Shown here: positions 5,909 to 6,583 of the stretch, one piece after another
Position numbering within the stretch: position 1 is the first letter of the stretch
How the letters are laid out: each line of letters opens with the position of its first letter
From: Caldifarciminota bacterium
Lineage (GTDB): Bacteria; Hydrothermota; Tepidihabitantia; Tepidihabitantales; Tepidihabitantaceae
NCBI GenBank assembly: GCA_016935775.1
Contig: JAFGQF010000224.1
Coordinates: forward strand, 1 to 6,583
Direction of reading: 5' to 3'
DNA: 6,583 bases
Notes under the pieces: model-generated
Seen by the model: only the letters and a program-made list of their open reading frames with translations
Told to the model about the DNA's origin: nothing
The model's database searches: none
Position numbers and translations under genes: made by a program

Positions 5909-6379
5909 CTAGCGCAGCTGGCCGCGGATTTCTCCTCCGGGGAACGAGTCGGTGGTCACCTGGACATAGGTCGAACCGGCGCGCAGCACGTTGAGCATCC
6001 GGCTCATCGGCTCGCCGGCGAGCGGGCCCTTGAAGTCGGCGATCCGGAGCGTGCCCTCGGTGAGGGTGCCGGTGAACGGCACCGAATCGCCCACCCCGGT
6101 GTAAAGGATGAGGACGGCGTCGCCGGTTTCGTACGCGGGCGCAAGGTGGATGTTGGCCCCGGTTATGTTGGAGAGGTTGTTGACGGTTACCTTGTAGCCG
6201 AGCTCGGTGCTGGAGGCGTCAATGGTGACGACCGCGTTACCGGTGGCGGTGGTTGTTACCGGCGGCACGACGCTCGAGCCGTTGAGGGTGGCGTCGAAGT
6301 CGCGGACGATATTCTCGCAGGCCGGCCCGGCGAGCAGCAGCACGGCGGCAAGCAGGATGACGGTCTTCTTCAGGTTCAT
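5909..6379 (-). CDS. CHRD-domain lipoprotein
   Basis: Predicted envelope lipoprotein of 156 aa, opening MNLKKTVILL and with a lipobox-like LAGPAC, so Cys21 is the expected lipidation site. Almost the whole mature part (about 27-156) matches the CHRD pattern: ATLNGSSVVPPV at the start, VTIDASSTELGYKVTVNNL in the middle, ANIHLAP (the histidine-containing strand), and the closing FPGGEIRGQLR. CHRD is a beta-rich domain named from chordin and found in many bacterial surface proteins; its role there is not established. The start at 6379 is fixed by Shine-Dalgarno AAAGGAGT 4 nt upstream. The frame stays open to a TTG at 6430, but that would lie inside the promoter, so I reject it. It is probably the first gene of a unit that continues into the esterase and phospholipase-like genes. 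Confidence 0.92.
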   Translation of the reverse strand: MNLKKTVILLAAVLLLAGPACENIVRDFDATLNGSSVVPPVTTTATGNAVVTIDASSTELGYKVTVNNLSNITGANIHLAPAYETGDAVLILYTGVGDSVPFTGTLTEGTLRIADFKGPLAGEPMSRMLNVLRAGSTYVQVTTDSFPGGEIRGQLR

Positions 6380-6383
6380 CTTG

Positions 6384-6391
6384 ACTCCTTT
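6384..6391 (-). promoter_or_regulatory. Ribosome binding site of the CHRD lipoprotein gene
   Basis: AAAGGAGT on the minus strand, 4 nt (CAAG) before the ATG at 6379. It settles the start in favour of the shorter protein. Confidence 0.8.
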
Positions 6392-6402
6392 CTTCTCAGG
6401 GG

Positions 6403-6430
6403 ATGATAGCCGGTTGCCGGCGGGGTGCAA
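6403..6430 (-). promoter_or_regulatory. Probable sigma70-type promoter for the CHRD-esterase-phospholipase unit
   Basis: On the minus strand: -10 TATCAT (6408-6403, 5/6), a 16-bp spacer and a weak -35 TTGCAC (6430-6425, only TTG matching). The spacer contains a 5-bp perfect hairpin with a three-base loop (GCCGG-TTG-CCGGC on the plus strand, 6409-6421). The predicted transcript starts near 6397, leaving a leader of about 18 nt that carries the Shine-Dalgarno. Confidence 0.5.
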
Positions 6431-6439
6431 GTTCGGCGG

Positions 6440-6583
6440 TCAGCGGGTGACGGTGAAGCGGGCCGTGGCCGGGCCGCAGCGGGCGAGGTAGACCCCGGGC
6501 GCGAGGCCGGACACGGGCAGGATGAGCGAGTTGCCCGGCGCGCTCACCGATCCGACCAGTCCGCCGGCCGCGTCGTAGACCGA
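6440..6583 (-). CDS. C-terminal fragment of a secreted protein with a type-IX-sorting-like module (5' part missing)
   Basis: Only the last 47 codons and the TGA (6442-6440) are in the window; the gene begins beyond the right edge. The visible end reads SVYDAAGGLVGSV, then LPVSGLAPGVYLARC and finally RFTVTR. The VYDAAG...V...L.V..LAPGVYL.R.......F.V.R pattern is that of the type A C-terminal sorting-like domain of FCB-group secreted proteins, a small beta-sandwich recognised by type IX secretion or used as a surface anchor. The main function of the protein cannot be judged from this part. Codon use agrees with the neighbouring genes. The gap to the CHRD start is 60 bp and holds the promoter, so the two genes are probably transcribed separately or with read-through. 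Confidence 0.82.
   Translation of the reverse strand, partial: SVYDAAGGLVGSVSAPGNSLILPVSGLAPGVYLARCGPATARFTVTR

Noticed and set aside
6380..6430. Longer CHRD protein starting at TTG 6430
   Set aside because: The extension would cover the -35 and -10 boxes and the Shine-Dalgarno. The ATG at 6379 begins a good lipoprotein signal peptide.
1..6583. CRISPR array, tRNA/rRNA gene, insertion sequence, toxin-antitoxin or defence cassette
   Set aside because: No regularly spaced repeats, no tRNA-like cloverleaf or rRNA stretch, no transposase motifs and no recognisable toxin, nuclease-helicase or defence gene set were seen on either strand.

Overview
The window is a strongly G+C-rich bacterial segment in which every gene I can support lies on the minus strand. 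Transcription therefore runs from right to left, and the long plus-strand open frames are antisense shadows. Likely features of the organism: an anaerobic or microaerophilic metabolism (a ferredoxin-linked 2-oxoacid oxidoreductase), a Gram-negative-type envelope with lipoproteins, and secreted proteins that end in FlgD-Ig/type-IX-sorting-like C-terminal modules. That combination is common in FCB-group relatives and candidate phyla such as WOR-3/Stahlbacteria or Eisenbacteria. The placement is an inference from gene style only, not from a marker gene.

Layout in transcription order (right to left). (1) 6583-6440: the last 47 codons of a protein with a type-IX-sorting-like C-terminus. (2) 6379-5909: a small CHRD-domain lipoprotein with its own promoter. 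(3) 5842-4760: an exported TPR + alpha/beta-hydrolase (carboxylesterase/phospholipase-like) protein. (4) 4763-3624: an exported zinc-dependent phospholipase C / P1-nuclease-like protein with a C-terminal FlgD-like Ig module; its GTG start overlaps the hydrolase stop by 4 bases. (5) 3547-2915: a zinc-ribbon, two-TM (DUF4190-like) membrane protein with a helical C-terminal domain and its own promoter. (6) about 2731-1682: an FAD-dependent oxidoreductase of the geranylgeranyl reductase/CbrA type, preceded by an A/T-richer leader with an 11-bp perfect inverted repeat. (7) 1618-842: a DUF3108-like lipoprotein behind a near-consensus promoter. (8) 734-477 and 476-1: a 2x[4Fe-4S] ferredoxin subunit and the alpha subunit of 2-oxoglutarate:ferredoxin oxidoreductase (korD-korA), running off the left edge, where korB and korC would be expected.

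How the parts fit. Genes 2-4 look like one transcription unit of envelope or secreted proteins. The translationally coupled hydrolase/phospholipase pair suggests extracellular breakdown of lipids or phosphoesters. The kor genes are central metabolism. The remaining genes appear to be single-gene units with short 5' leaders. Four sigma70-type promoters with 16-17 bp spacers can be read directly and help fix several start codons.

I see no CRISPR array, mobile element, RNA gene or recognisable defence system. The most distinctive items are the coupled secreted hydrolase pair, the phospholipase-FlgD-Ig fusion with an apparently altered last metal site, and the structured leader of the flavoprotein. 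I do not claim a new system here.
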